In this document: in pieces, positions 55,126 to 64,000 of the stretch
Layout of the letters: each line of letters begins with the position of its first letter
How positions within the stretch are numbered: the first letter of the stretch is position 1
Assembly (NCBI RefSeq): GCF_002786295.1
Contig: NZ_PGTC01000022.1
Span: forward strand, 86,373-150,372
Source of the DNA: Pseudooceanicola marinus
GTDB taxonomy: Bacteria > Pseudomonadota > Alphaproteobacteria > Rhodobacterales > Rhodobacteraceae
DNA length: 64,000 nucleotides
Direction: 5' to 3'
The notes under the pieces: model-generated
Told to the model about the DNA's origin: nothing
Database searches by the model: none
Seen by the model: the letters and a program-made list of their open reading frames with translations, nothing else
Made by a program: the position numbers and the translations under genes

Positions 55126-57246
55126 TCAGTTCTCGGGAAGGGCCCAGGCGATCACTTCGTCGCCCACCGGCGTTTCCATGAAGTGATGACCCATGGCCGA
55201 CACCATCACATATTGGCGGCCATCGACCTCATAGGTGATCGGGTTCGCCTGTCCACCAGCTGGCAGAACTGTCGACCAGACGGTCTCTCCGGTCTCGATA
55301 TTGATTGCCCGGAACAGGTTGTCCGTCGCCGCGGCGATGAACACCAGTCCGCCAGCGGTCACCACCGACCCGCCGTTGTTCGGCGTGCCGATGTCAAAGG
55401 GCAGGAAGGACGGGATTCCGAACGGGCCATTCCGCCGTGCCGTGCCCAGAGGGCGGTCCCAGAGGGTTTCGCCGGTTTCAAGGTCGATCGCGCGGATACC
55501 GCCGTAGGGAGGACGCGTGCATGGCACGCCAGTCAGGTCGTTCCGCCACCCCGCATTGACGCTGATCCCGTATGGGGAACCAGCTTGCGGGTCTGCGGCA
55601 CCTTCGGCATTTGCTCCGCCGCTTTCGCCGGTCTCCATCTCATTGATCGGTTTGGAGGTCACCTCGTCACGCGGCACAAGCCGGTTGTAATTCGGCACAT
55701 CGTTGTAGTTGGCGATGATGATCCCGCGGTCCGTATCGACCGCGACCGACCCCCAGTCGGACCCACCATTATAGCCGGGATACTGGATCCATGGTTTGTC
55801 GGTGGAAGGCGGCGTGAAGAACCCGTCGTAATTCGCGCGCCGGAACTGAATGCGGCACCAGAGCTGGTCGATAGGGGTGAAACCCCACATGTCCTTTTCT
55901 TCCAGCGGGTCTTTTCGCAGCGTGTGCCATTCGCTTACCGGCTGCGTATCCGAAATGAAATCCGGCTCGACCTCACCCTTCGGCAGGTCGGTCAATTCTC
56001 CGACCGGTGTCAGCGGCTCACCCGTCTCTCGGTTCAGGATGTAGATGTCACCCTGTTTGGACGGCAGGAGCACCGCCGGGGTGCCCTGATAGTCAATCAG
56101 GGAAGCCTGAGACCCAAGGTCGTAGTCCCAAACGTCGTGGCGCACGGTCTGGAAGTGCCATGCCTCTTCGCCGGTGGTCGCGTCGAGCGCGACGAGCGAC
56201 GTGGCGTATTCGTTCTCGGCATCGCTGCGGTTGGAGCCGTAATAATCCACCGAGGAATTGCCCATAGGCAGGTAGACCAGTCCGAGCTCTTCGTCGGCGA
56301 CGGCCGTGGTCCACATGTTGGGTGTGCCGCGGGTGTAGACCTCGCCCTCCGGCGGGCCGTTGCGGTTCTCATCCGGTGCAGCCAGATCCCAGGCCCATGC
56401 CAGTTCACCAGTCACGGCGTCATAGCCACGGATCACGCCCGAAGGCGCGTCCTCGGCCTGACCGTCCTTGACCTGTGCGCCCGTCACGACGACGCCACGC
56501 ACGATGGCCGGGGGTGCGGTGACCGCATACCAGCCGGGCACGCGTTCGCCGATATCCTGCCACATGTCGACAGCGCCGTTTTCGCCGAAGTCTTCGCAGG
56601 GCGCTCCGGTTTCGACGTCAACGGCGACCAGCTTGGCGTCGAGCGTGCCCTGGATCACGCGCGTTGCGCAGGCATCATCTTCGGCGGCGTCCGGATTGCT
56701 ATAGACCGAGACGCCACGGCATGTGGCGCCATAGGGGATCGCTTGGTTCGGCACGCCCGGATCGAAACGCCAGTTTTCCTCTCCCGTGGCGGCATCGACC
56801 GAAATGAGGATGTTCATCGCGGAGCACATCAGTAGGTCGTCACCGACCTTGAGGGGCGTAACCTCGGGTGAATATTTGCCCTCCGCCGTGCCTTTGGGAA
56901 GATCGCCGGTGTGAAAGGTAAACACCTGTTCCAGCTGACCTACGTTTTCGGGCGTTATCTGGTCCAGCGGTGAATAGCGGGTCGCCTGCGCGTCGCCGCC
57001 CCAATAGGGCCAGTCGCTCCCGACCTCCCTCGGGGGCTGGGCAGCGGCGATGGCGCCATCTGCCGTAGCTTCTTCTGTGGCCTGTTCTTCGGGGGGGGGC
57101 GAAACCGCCGCGTCTTCTGTGGGGGAGGGGTCTTCGGCAGCACCGTTCGCGGGTTGCTGCGTGTCAGGGGTGGTCGCCTGCTGCGCCTGAAGCGGCAATG
57201 TGCCAGCGAGGAGGACGGCAGCGGCCAAGGGGACAAAACGTGTCAT
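55126..57246 (-). CDS. gcd: PQQ-dependent dehydrogenase, glucose/quinate/shikimate family catalytic domain
   Basis: The 706-residue protein has an N-terminal signal peptide (MTRFVPLAAAVLLAGTLPLQAQ), an acidic, Pro-rich linker (about 25-80), and then the quinoprotein beta-propeller beginning DWPYWGGDAQATRYSPLDQITPENVGQLEQ. Blocks such as YGATCRGVSVY, VTGAQVKDGQ and GIPSFLPFDIGTPNNGGSVVTAGGLVF are those of membrane-bound glucose dehydrogenase. It would oxidise glucose or a similar polyol in the periplasm, passing electrons to ubiquinone. ATG at 57246 is used; the TTG three codons earlier is less likely. Its membrane anchor is encoded separately just upstream. Confidence 0.9.
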   Translation of the reverse strand: MTRFVPLAAAVLLAGTLPLQAQQATTPDTQQPANGAAEDPSPTEDAAVSPPPEEQATEEATADGAIAAAQPPREVGSDWPYWGGDAQATRYSPLDQITPENVGQLEQVFTFHTGDLPKGTAEGKYSPEVTPLKVGDDLLMCSAMNILISVDAATGEENWRFDPGVPNQAIPYGATCRGVSVYSNPDAAEDDACATRVIQGTLDAKLVAVDVETGAPCEDFGENGAVDMWQDIGERVPGWYAVTAPPAIVRGVVVTGAQVKDGQAEDAPSGVIRGYDAVTGELAWAWDLAAPDENRNGPPEGEVYTRGTPNMWTTAVADEELGLVYLPMGNSSVDYYGSNRSDAENEYATSLVALDATTGEEAWHFQTVRHDVWDYDLGSQASLIDYQGTPAVLLPSKQGDIYILNRETGEPLTPVGELTDLPKGEVEPDFISDTQPVSEWHTLRKDPLEEKDMWGFTPIDQLWCRIQFRRANYDGFFTPPSTDKPWIQYPGYNGGSDWGSVAVDTDRGIIIANYNDVPNYNRLVPRDEVTSKPINEMETGESGGANAEGAADPQAGSPYGISVNAGWRNDLTGVPCTRPPYGGIRAIDLETGETLWDRPLGTARRNGPFGIPSFLPFDIGTPNNGGSVVTAGGLVFIAAATDNLFRAINIETGETVWSTVLPAGGQANPITYEVDGRQYVMVSAMGHHFMETPVGDEVIAWALPEN

Positions 57247-57262
57247 CTGAAGCAAATCCGTA

Positions 57263-57640
57263 TCAAAGTTTGGAGGGGTGGCGCCTCAGTGCCGGTATGC
57301 AGAGCAGCACGAGGATGAGGATCACGGTCGGAGCGACGAGGCGTGGGACCTCGGCCCACCAGTCGGCTCCGACTTCCCACCAGGCCCAGACAACCGTTCC
57401 GATCCACACCACGAGATAGAGCCAGATGGCTTCCATCATGTAGCGGTTCAGCAGGACGCCAGTGGCAGCAAGGCCAAGGCCGGCGAGGCCGTAATACCAG
57501 CTCCCGCCCAGAAAGATCAGCCAGACGCCGCCCGCCAGAATGACCGCACCGAAGAGAACGCAGACCCATCCGAGTATCTTGACGCCCCATGAGGTTTCAT
57601 GTCCCGGAGGATTGGCGGGGGATGCGGTGATGTCGGACAT
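57263..57640 (-). CDS. Separate membrane-anchor subunit of the quinoprotein dehydrogenase
   Basis: A 125-residue protein with four hydrophobic segments (from about 22 to 117). The pattern matches the N-terminal membrane domain that is normally fused to membrane-bound glucose dehydrogenase: GGVWLIFLGGSWYYGLAGLGLAATG and YLVVWIGTVVWAWWEVGADWWAEVPRL. The gene lies 16 bp upstream of the catalytic gene on the same strand. I infer a two-subunit form of the enzyme. Confidence 0.85.
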   Translation of the reverse strand: MSDITASPANPPGHETSWGVKILGWVCVLFGAVILAGGVWLIFLGGSWYYGLAGLGLAATGVLLNRYMMEAIWLYLVVWIGTVVWAWWEVGADWWAEVPRLVAPTVILILVLLCIPALRRHPSKL

Positions 57641-57761
57641 GGGGGCCTCCTTCTGATCGGTCGGGGATGATCAAGCGCACGAAGGGCGCATGATAGACCA
57701 ACGGGTTGACGGCTGGTCTGTTCCGTCCCGGAGCCGAAACGTCGCAGTGGATCGAGCCGGA

Positions 57762-58349
57762 TCAGACGAAATAGAGCGTGACCGGAACGACCAGAAGCAA
57801 ACCGAAAGACAGACAGGCCAGCACGCCGTCGCGGGTGAGAAGGCTCGCTGCGAAGAGGGCGATCACGGCCGATGCGATGGACCCGGAGGTCGGCACAATC
57901 TCCATGAACGGCATGATCAGCGTCAACGCAGCGATCAGGATCATTGGCAGCCAGAGCCATGGCCGGTGGAACAGGAATGTCAGCCGTGGCCTGATGAACC
58001 GTTCGACCCAAGCGACGGGTTTGCGCAGCCAGTTGATGCCTTGCTGCACTTTGTCCGCGTCCATGCGTTTGCGGGAGACGAAGTCAGGGAGCCATACGCT
58101 CTCTCGCCCGATCATCATCTGGGCGATAAGGAGTAGAACCAGCATTGCAACCACCGCCGTGACCCCGGGAATGGCACTGGCAGGCGAGGTCGAGATCAGT
58201 GAAAAAATCAGCATAACCGACGCAAAGGAGGCGCGACCCAGCTTGTCGATAACATGTTCGACCGTAACGCTGTCGCCATCCAGCGACGCTTCGAGCGTGT
58301 CGAGGACATCGCTTAACGCGTGTGTCTGATCACTCGTTGTATCACTCAT
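57762..58349 (-). CDS. ExoD family membrane protein
   Basis: A 195-residue protein with the ExoD-like order: a hydrophilic helix (LSDVLDTLEASLDGDSVTVEHVIDKLGRASF), SLISTSPASAIPGVTAVVAMLVLLLIAQMMIG, and a basic PDFVSRKRMDADKV segment before two final hydrophobic segments. ExoD proteins are linked to exopolysaccharide synthesis in rhizobia; the molecular role is unclear. It lies 17 bp after the molybdoenzyme operon and may be its last gene. Confidence 0.85.
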   Translation of the reverse strand: MSDTTSDQTHALSDVLDTLEASLDGDSVTVEHVIDKLGRASFASVMLIFSLISTSPASAIPGVTAVVAMLVLLLIAQMMIGRESVWLPDFVSRKRMDADKVQQGINWLRKPVAWVERFIRPRLTFLFHRPWLWLPMILIAALTLIMPFMEIVPTSGSIASAVIALFAASLLTRDGVLACLSFGLLLVVPVTLYFV

Positions 58350-58366
58350 GGCGCCAACCTATCCCG

Positions 58367-60556
58367 CTACGATGGCAGTGCGGCCAGCACCCGGTCCGGC
58401 GTCGCGGGCATGTCCCGCACACGCGCCCCGCAGGCGTTGTAGACCGCATTCAGGATCGACGCGCCGGCGCCGCAGATGCCCAGTTCTCCGATGCCCTTGG
58501 CCTGCATCGGACCGGCCCAGTCATCCAGTTCCTCGACGAAATGCACCTCAAGGGGGGGCACATCGGCGTTGACGGGCAGGTGATAGCCCGCCAGATCCCG
58601 GTTCACGGCATGGCCGTCTCGGCGGTCGTGCGTGAGCTCTTCTGTAAGGGCCATCCCGATGCCCCAGGTCATACCACCATGACACTGCGACGTGGCCGTG
58701 CGCGGGTTGAGGATGCGGCCTGCTGCGAAACTGCCCAGCATACGCCGCACGCAGACCTCGCCGGTGACATCGCTGACCGCAACCTCTGCGAAATGCGCGC
58801 CGAAGGTGGCCTGCCGGACCTTTTCTGCCGCTTCGCCGGGTTCGACATGGCCGTGGCCCGTAATCGGCTCATCCGACAGCAGATCACGCAGGGAGGCGCG
58901 CTTATTGGCGTAGGTGGCCTTGCCGTCCTTCAAGGTCAGTTCCGCTTCGGAACAGCCGAGCCGGTCGGCGATCTGCTTGCGGATCTCCATTCCCGCAAGC
59001 CAGACGGCGGTGCCGGTCGAGGCCGCGCCGAACGACCCGCCGGAGCCGGAGCCGGGCGGAAAACGGGTGTCGCCCAGTTGCGCGTCGATGCGATCCAGCG
59101 GGAGGCCCAGCAATTCAGCGGCGATCTGGCCGAAGATCGCGTAGCTGCCGGTGCCAATGTCGGTCATGTCCGACATCACGGTTGCGCCGTCACGGGTCAG
59201 ACTTATACGCGCCTCGGCCTCGATCACCATGTTGACCCGGAAGGCTGCTGCCATGCCGGTGCCGATCCACCATTCGCCCTCTCGCTGCTGACGCGGCGCG
59301 GCGTGGCGGTGCGACCAGCCAAAGGCGTCCGCCCCTTGGCGCAGGGCCGCTTCCAGCCGATGCGAGGAGAAGGGCTTGCCGCTCTCGGGGTCTTTTTCGG
59401 GGATGTTGCGCAGGCGCAGGTTCACCGGATCAACCCCAGCTGCCTGCGCCAGTTCATCCATCGCGACTTCGAATGCTGTTACGCCGACGGATTCCCCCGG
59501 TGCGCGGACCGAGCCGGCTGCGGACCGGTGGATGCGCGCGACCTTCATGCCGAGCGTCCGGTTCGAGGCGGCATAGGCGAAGTGGCTGCCCTGGATGACG
59601 GGTTCGGAGAATTCCTCTTCCGGGAGGTTCGACACCAGCGCTTCGTGACCCAGCCCTGTCAGGCGGCCTTCGGTATCCGCGGCCAGACGGATGTGCTGGC
59701 GGGTTTCTGAACGCCGTGTGTTAACCTCGAACACGTTGCGGCGGTGCTGGACGACGCGCACGGGCTGTTTCAGTTCCATCGCGGCGAGCGCAGCCGCGAC
59801 ACAATCCGCTGAAATGCCCAGCTTGGACCCGAAGCCGCCGCCGACATAGGGCGCGAGAACGCGGACATGTTTCGGGTCGAGGCCAACGCTATCGGCCAGT
59901 TCATTGCGGTTGAACTTCAGCATCTGGAGCGATCCGCGCAGCGTCAGTGTCTCTCCATCCCAGTGCGCGGTGGCCGCATGTGGCTCCATTGCTGCCGATA
60001 CCATGGAGGGAGTGGTGTAGACGGCATCGACGGTGAAGGCCGCCTCGGACATGGCCCGATCCAGATCGCCGAGCTCGGTTGATTTGTCTTCCGGCTTTTC
60101 GGGTTCGACGGCATCGGGCTGGACGGGCTTGTCTTCTTCTTCGACGGATACGACCAGAGCCTGCGCTGCATGGCGGGCCTGCTCAAAGCTTTCGGCCACG
60201 ACAAGCGCAACGGGCTGACCGACATAGGCCGCACGGTCGACGCCCTGAGCCGGGGCTTCATTGGCAGTGCCCTGGGCGGCGTTGCGGATCATGCGTGGGT
60301 CCCGCAGCACGCTGCGAACACCCTCCATGGCGCGCACGTCGTCGACATTCGGGCAGGAGACTGCGCCGATCTTCGGTGCGCGCACCAGGAACCCGTGCAG
60401 CATATCGTCGGCTTGTTCCTCCGCCGCATATGTCGCGGTCCCGGCGACCTTGAGCCATCCGTCGGGGCGGTCGTTGTCCTGTTCCAGCACGCCCTGCGCG
60501 AGGCCATCGGCGCGGTGTTCGGGATGCGGTTCGTCGATCTTCAGATCAAAGGTCAT
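58367..60556 (-). CDS. Aldehyde oxidase/xanthine dehydrogenase family, molybdopterin subunit (PaoC-like)
   Basis: The 729-residue catalytic subunit has the two substrate-domain blocks: [33 protein letters not shown] and [13 protein letters not shown] (Mo cofactor loops). The catalytic Glu is Glu691 in [10 protein letters not shown]. Xanthine dehydrogenase family enzymes hydroxylate aldehydes or N-heterocycles with water as the oxygen source. The order 2Fe-2S, FAD, Mo subunits and the FeS-type FAD subunit next to it resemble E. coli PaoABC, so aromatic aldehydes are likely substrates. It overlaps the FAD subunit by 4 bp. Confidence 0.92.
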   Translation of the reverse strand: MTFDLKIDEPHPEHRADGLAQGVLEQDNDRPDGWLKVAGTATYAAEEQADDMLHGFLVRAPKIGAVSCPNVDDVRAMEGVRSVLRDPRMIRNAAQGTANEAPAQGVDRAAYVGQPVALVVAESFEQARHAAQALVVSVEEEDKPVQPDAVEPEKPEDKSTELGDLDRAMSEAAFTVDAVYTTPSMVSAAMEPHAATAHWDGETLTLRGSLQMLKFNRNELADSVGLDPKHVRVLAPYVGGGFGSKLGISADCVAAALAAMELKQPVRVVQHRRNVFEVNTRRSETRQHIRLAADTEGRLTGLGHEALVSNLPEEEFSEPVIQGSHFAYAASNRTLGMKVARIHRSAAGSVRAPGESVGVTAFEVAMDELAQAAGVDPVNLRLRNIPEKDPESGKPFSSHRLEAALRQGADAFGWSHRHAAPRQQREGEWWIGTGMAAAFRVNMVIEAEARISLTRDGATVMSDMTDIGTGSYAIFGQIAAELLGLPLDRIDAQLGDTRFPPGSGSGGSFGAASTGTAVWLAGMEIRKQIADRLGCSEAELTLKDGKATYANKRASLRDLLSDEPITGHGHVEPGEAAEKVRQATFGAHFAEVAVSDVTGEVCVRRMLGSFAAGRILNPRTATSQCHGGMTWGIGMALTEELTHDRRDGHAVNRDLAGYHLPVNADVPPLEVHFVEELDDWAGPMQAKGIGELGICGAGASILNAVYNACGARVRDMPATPDRVLAALPS

Positions 60557-61524
60557 TGGGTCATCTCCGTCAGGGTCGCGGTCAGCAGGCGGCGGACAAG
60601 CGTGTCCTTGAATTCCAGCCCCTCACGCAGGACAGCGTCCTTCATCAGAATGTCTCCGGCCTTTTCGAATAGCGCTGTGGTGGGGGTTTCCCCGGTCAGC
60701 AAATCCTCGACGTCGGGGTCACGCCATGGCCGCGTCCCGATGCCACCGAACGCGAGCGCGACGTTCGAAATACGATCATTCTCCATCCGCACGGTCGCGG
60801 CGACCGAGACCAATGCGAAGGCATAGGAGGCGCGGTCCCGCACCTTGCGATAGGTCTGGCGCCCGCCGAAGGGGGCGGGAAGGATCACGCCTGTGATCAG
60901 GTCACCGGCGTCCAGCGTTGTCTCCTGATCTGGCCGATCGCCGGGCAGTCGGTAAAAGTCATCGAGGGCAGTCTCGCTGCGGGTGCCGTCCGCGCCCTCA
61001 ACCTCGACCGTCACGTCGAGCGCGCGCATCGCCACCGCCATGTCGGACGGGTGCAGGGCGACGCAATGCTCGGAGGTGCCCAAGACCGCATGGTTGCGCA
61101 TTTCTCCGCCCAGAGCCGCGCAGCCAGAGCCGGGGCTGCGTTTGTTGCAGGGCGTGGCGGTGTCATAAAAATATGGACAGCGCGTCCGCTGGAGTAGGTT
61201 GCCACCGGTGGTCGCCTTGTTCCGAAGCTGTCCGGAGGCCCCCGCGAGGAGGGCGCGCGCCAGCACCGGATAGTCCCGACGGATGCGCATGTCGGCTGCG
61301 AGGTCAGAGTTGGTCACCGTCGCGCCGACGTGCAAACCGTCGCCGTGCGGCACGATCCGGTCGAGGCCCAGCCGCGAGATATCGATAAGAGTATCGGGTG
61401 CCATCACCTCGAGCTTCATGAGATCGATCAGGTTGGTGCCCCCGGCGATGAAGGTCGCGCCGTCACGGGCGGCGCCATGGGCACCAGAGAGGGTGTCGGG
61501 GCGCTGATAGTCGAAAGGTTTCAT
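60553..61524 (-). CDS. Aldehyde oxidase FAD subunit with extra [4Fe-4S] site (PaoB-like)
   Basis: A 323-residue FAD subunit. [25 protein letters not shown] and GNLLQRTRC are typical FAD-binding blocks. Four cysteines, Cys116, Cys126, Cys135 and Cys154, lie in the [22 protein letters not shown] insertion and just after it, the arrangement that binds an additional [4Fe-4S] cluster in PaoB. It carries electrons from the Mo site to the acceptor. Confidence 0.9.
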   Translation of the reverse strand: MKPFDYQRPDTLSGAHGAARDGATFIAGGTNLIDLMKLEVMAPDTLIDISRLGLDRIVPHGDGLHVGATVTNSDLAADMRIRRDYPVLARALLAGASGQLRNKATTGGNLLQRTRCPYFYDTATPCNKRSPGSGCAALGGEMRNHAVLGTSEHCVALHPSDMAVAMRALDVTVEVEGADGTRSETALDDFYRLPGDRPDQETTLDAGDLITGVILPAPFGGRQTYRKVRDRASYAFALVSVAATVRMENDRISNVALAFGGIGTRPWRDPDVEDLLTGETPTTALFEKAGDILMKDAVLREGLEFKDTLVRRLLTATLTEMTQ

Positions 61525-62045
61525 TCCGCGGCCTCCGCATATCCGGCGTCTTCTTCCGCGGTCTCAAGGATCGCCGCGTTGATCCCCGGGTAGCAGGAGC
61601 AGCGGCAGATATTGCCGCTCATCCGTTCGGCCAGTTCTTCGCGCGTCAGTGCATAGGGGCCATCGAGCGTTTCGCTGACATGGCTGGGCCAACCCTCTGC
61701 GATTTCGCGGAAGACAGCGGTGGCGGAGCATAGCTGCCCCGGCGTGCAGTAGCCGCATTGCATGCCGTCGTGACGCACGAAGGCGGATTGTAGTGGGGAG
61801 CGACCATCCTCGGACAACCCCTCGACCGTTGTGATCTCGTCACCGTCGTGCATCACGGCGAGGCTTAGACACGCATTGATCCGGCGACCGTCGACAAGCA
61901 CTGTGCAGGCTCCGCACTGACCGTGGTCGCAGCCCTTCTTGCTGCCCGTCAGGTTCAGATGGTCGCGCAGGGCATCGAGAAGCGTAACGCGTGGGTCGAG
62001 ATCAATCGAGAAGGGCGAGCCGTTCACGGTGAAGGACGTTTTCAT
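61521..62045 (-). CDS. Aldehyde oxidase [2Fe-2S] subunit (PaoA-like)
   Basis: A 174-residue iron-sulfur subunit. The plant-type cluster is bound by Cys39, Cys44, Cys47 and Cys59 ([22 protein letters not shown]), and the second cluster by Cys97, Cys100, Cys147 and Cys149 (CGYCTPGQ...CRCSCYPGI). ATG at 62045 follows AAAGGAGAG; the long frame upstream includes a truncated copy of the same N-terminus and is not part of this gene. It is first in the operon. No signal peptide is seen, although E. coli PaoA has a Tat leader, so this enzyme may be cytoplasmic. Confidence 0.9.
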   Translation of the reverse strand: MKTSFTVNGSPFSIDLDPRVTLLDALRDHLNLTGSKKGCDHGQCGACTVLVDGRRINACLSLAVMHDGDEITTVEGLSEDGRSPLQSAFVRHDGMQCGYCTPGQLCSATAVFREIAEGWPSHVSETLDGPYALTREELAERMSGNICRCSCYPGINAAILETAEEDAGYAEAAE

Positions 62046-62261
62046 GGAGCTCTCCTTTGGAGTGTTGCCAACCCAACGAATGAAATAGGTCTCCGTTCCA
62101 ACATTGAGTTGTGCGGTCCGCTCATTTGAGTGACACCGAGACCATGCAAAGCGACGGCCTCGTCGCAGATCAGCCTGGCGGCAGCCATCCCGCGCAAAGG
62201 ACGTGTATTCGTCTCCGCCCGTTCTTAACCTTTGAGGATACCTTCGAGCCTGATCGCGCAA

Positions 62262-62336
62262 CGCATCTAATAGCGTGACATGGGTGACGAGATAGAGCTC
62301 ATGAGGCCGACCATTCACGGTCAGATTTGTGTTCAT
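62262..62336 (-). pseudogene. Truncated copy of a [2Fe-2S] subunit N-terminus
   Basis: MNTNLTVNGRPHELYLVTHV then TLLDALRDQ repeats the first 28 residues of the intact [2Fe-2S] subunit ([20 protein letters not shown] then TLLDALRDH) in the same order. After that the sequence diverges, and no cysteine cluster motif follows before the intact gene. It is the relic of a second PaoA-like gene. Confidence 0.65.
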
Positions 62337-62617
62337 TGGGTCACCCTTCATGAAGTTAATAAGCAAACGATCGAGAGTGCGTGATGTTTCGAGTTGTTTT
62401 CCGCGCCCGCTCAACATGGCTAAGGCGCAATTGGTGCCTGCGGCATGACGTCCGCATGGTGCTGATCAGCAGCGTTTAGGTCTCGGTCGCGTCTGTGAAC
62501 GGGTCAGCGAGTAAGGCTGCGAGGAGATCCTCGAATTTGCACACCAAAGCCCGACCCCTTTCCGAGGGCCGGGTTGGGTAATCTACCTACGTTCGGCGTG
62601 TTTCTGAAAATGGGCCG
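62337..62617. other. Gene-free region between the relic and glucokinase
   Basis: No coding frame or clear RNA. The base composition shifts to lower GC from here to the IS end. Confidence 0.4.
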
Positions 62618-63421
62618 CTAAGAGCGGTAGTCGGATATGTCAGCGCGGACAGGCTCCCATAGAGCTAATCCCATGAGCGCCGCATCGTCTTGGCAAAAAA
62701 GCGAAATGGGTGGGAGCCAATCGTCACCGAGGATGGTGTTGCCCTGGGTGGCCAGTAGCTCTGAGACGAAAATCTGCTCGCTGAAAATTCGGCGCGCTAC
62801 ACTCCCGGCAAAAAAGACCCCGCCGTATGGCAGGTGACTGACACACAGATTTCTTAGCAGCTGCCCGAGCACGCTCCCGTAAAGCCGAAAAACTCGTTCG
62901 GCCAATCCTTTGTTCGATTTGAGCACCTTTTTTGATTGGTCGACGTCCTCGATACGGTAACCCGTCGCGGTTTCAATCACTCGCCGGAATCCTCTACCCG
63001 AGAATAGGTCTTCAACTTTTCGAACGTGGCCTCCGTAAAGATTGGCGACGTCAGTGATGTCTGAAGGTAGGGACATGTGACCGCTTTCGCTCGAAAATGT
63101 CAGGAGGCGGCCCCTGTCAATCGACTGAAATGGGCATAGATTGAACCCAGTTCCGATGCCTACCACCAGTTTTTGTCTGCCTGTCGGCGAACACTGATGG
63201 ACGCCTTGCAACGCAATCGTTGTCGAGTTCGTCGCATAAGCCAGAGCTTCCAGGTCATTGAGGAAAAACACGTCCTCGATGCCCTTAGAACGGAACACTT
63301 GATCAGATATTGTCCAGTCCCTGTTCGTGAGACGCATTGAACCGAGGCTTGGCTTTCCGGCTGCGGCCACCACCGCCTGCGGGGCACGGGTTGACCTGCC
63401 ACGGGATTTTTCCTCCACCGT
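62618..63421 (-). pseudogene. glk: Glucokinase, 5' end removed by an IS3-family insertion
   Basis: Residues after the break match glucokinase of the Glk/ROK-like GlcK family: MRLTNRDWTISDQVFRSKGIEDVFFLNDLEALAY (the Glk substrate-binding motif with LND), then VGIGTGFNLC and SESGHMSLPS. The frame is cut upstream at about 63421 by the IS end, where a TAA sits in the IS. About 80-100 N-terminal residues, including the phosphate-1 loop, should lie beyond the IS, outside the window. The DNA is clearly less GC-rich than the operons around it, suggesting a foreign origin. Confidence 0.7.
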
Positions 63422-63454
63422 TGATTAGAGTCCGGTCCAACTTGAGGACGGACA

Positions 63455-63721
63455 ATGAAGCGAACGAGATTCACGGACGAGCAGATCATCGGCATCCTGG
63501 CCGAGCACGAGGCCGGCGCAAAGTGCGCGGACCTGTGCCGCAAGCACGGCATGTCGGAAGGCACCTTCTACAACTGGAAGGCCAAGTTCGGTGGCATGAC
63601 GGTGTCAGAGGCGAAGCGGTTGAAGGCGCTCGAGGATGAGAACGTCAAGCTGAAGAAGCTGCTGGCCGAGCAGATGCTCGACCTGGCCGCGATGAAGGAA
63701 CTGGTTTCAAAAAAGTGGTGA
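63455..63721 (+). CDS. IS3 family transposase OrfA
   Basis: An 88-residue protein: HTH_Tnp_1 domain MKRTRFTDEQIIGILAEHEAGAKCADLCRKHGMSEGTFYNWKAKFGG, followed by a leucine-zipper-like helix (KALEDENVKLKKLLAEQMLDLAAMKEL). GAGGACGG precedes the ATG. It regulates transposition and, by frameshifting, forms the N-terminus of OrfAB. Confidence 0.95.
   Translation: MKRTRFTDEQIIGILAEHEAGAKCADLCRKHGMSEGTFYNWKAKFGGMTVSEAKRLKALEDENVKLKKLLAEQMLDLAAMKELVSKKW
63709..63715 (+). other. Programmed -1 frameshift site A6G
   Basis: AAAAAAG lies in the OrfA frame as TCA AAA AAG, 4 nt before its TGA. A -1 slip joins OrfA to the OrfB frame (GTG GTG ACG CCT), as in many IS3 elements. Confidence 0.85.
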
Positions 63722-64000
63722 CGCCTGCCGTGAAGCGCGAGGCGGTCGCGCATCTGAAGGCCCGGTTCGGGCTCTCGGAACGGCGGGCGTGCCGGGTTGC
63801 CGATGCGGATCGCAAGATGGTCCGCTATCAGGCGCAGCGTGCGCCGGACACGGTGCTGCGCGGGCGGCTGCGAGAACTGGCCAGCGAGCGTCGGCGGTTT
63901 GGTTGTCGGCGGCTCTTCGTGCTGCTGCGACGTGAGGGAGAGCCTTCGGGTATCAACCGGATCTATCGGCTCTACCGCGAGGAAGGGCTGACGGTGCGCA
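63718..64000 (+). CDS. IS3 family transposase OrfB, partial
   Basis: The frame TPAVKREAVAHLKARFGLSERRACRVADADRKMVRYQAQ, then RRFGCRRLFVLLRREGE and NRIYRLYREEGLTVR, is the N-terminal part of OrfB (HTH_21 region). The DDE catalytic domain is beyond the window edge. Made mainly as an OrfAB fusion through the frameshift site. Confidence 0.9.
   Translation, partial: MTPAVKREAVAHLKARFGLSERRACRVADADRKMVRYQAQRAPDTVLRGRLRELASERRRFGCRRLFVLLRREGEPSGINRIYRLYREEGLTVR

Larger units (their letters stand above)
63422..64000 (+). mobile_element. IS3-family insertion sequence, left part
   Basis: A likely left end (TGATTAGAGTCCGG, from 63422) is followed by orfA and a -1-shifted orfB. The element interrupts glucokinase. 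It runs past the right edge of the window, so the right inverted repeat and any target duplication cannot be seen. Confidence 0.85.

Overview
The window is GC-rich, densely coding DNA with many 4-bp ATGA overlaps between consecutive genes. Gene content (TRAP transporter, aglEFGAK-type alpha-glucoside operon with a LacI regulator, monomeric NADP isocitrate dehydrogenase, caa3-type oxidase, CoxI-CoxIII fusion) fits an alphaproteobacterium of the Rhodobacteraceae/Roseobacter group. This placement is an inference from gene content and organisation, not from a database search. No rRNA, tRNA or CRISPR array was recognised.

Region 1 (about 1-10760) is a catabolic cluster. On the minus strand one overlapping chain encodes two subunits resembling the 2-hydroxyacyl-CoA dehydratase/benzoyl-CoA reductase family, three CaiB/BaiF-type (family III) CoA-transferases, and then a DctP-DctQ-DctM TRAP transporter. 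A divergent MarR regulator and a fourth CoA-transferase lie on the plus strand. The dehydratase-like subunits have only two cysteines each, the middle CoA-transferase lacks the catalytic Asp, and no dehydratase activator ATPase is present. A shared 15-bp imperfect palindrome precedes both MarR-linked promoters. This is the best candidate for an undescribed pathway here.

Region 2 (10990-25310) holds two sugar or polyol ABC systems. The first is a DeoR regulator with a Ugp-like transporter. The second is the alpha-glucoside locus: beta-glucosidase and LacI repressor on the minus strand, facing aglE-aglF-aglG-aglA-aglK on the plus strand, with two CAAAGCGCTTTG operators in the divergent promoter. 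In both systems a strong hairpin sits just after the binding-protein gene.

Region 3 (25430-34320) holds a decayed sigma-54 activator remnant, monomeric isocitrate dehydrogenase, glycerol kinase and glycerol-3-phosphate dehydrogenase, a HAD phosphatase, and a flavin reductase overlapping a Rieske oxygenase. Region 4 (34320-39210) is looser: long gaps, an AT-rich patch, a LysR regulator, a SnoaL-like protein, an FAD/NAD(P)-binding protein and an MgtC-like protein.

Region 5 (39234-46609) is a tight fatty-acid beta-oxidation operon (fadE, thiolase, FadJ-like multifunctional protein, acetyl-CoA hydrolase/transferase). Region 6 (47060-53501) is a caa3-type cytochrome c oxidase operon with a CtaG-like assembly factor and a triheme cytochrome c, followed by a DUF305 protein. 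Region 7 (53885-62045) has a broken metallo-hydrolase gene, a quinoprotein glucose-dehydrogenase-like enzyme whose membrane anchor is a separate gene, an ExoD-like protein, and a PaoABC-like molybdenum aldehyde oxidase. The window ends with a glucokinase cut off at its 5' end by an IS3-family element that runs off the right edge.
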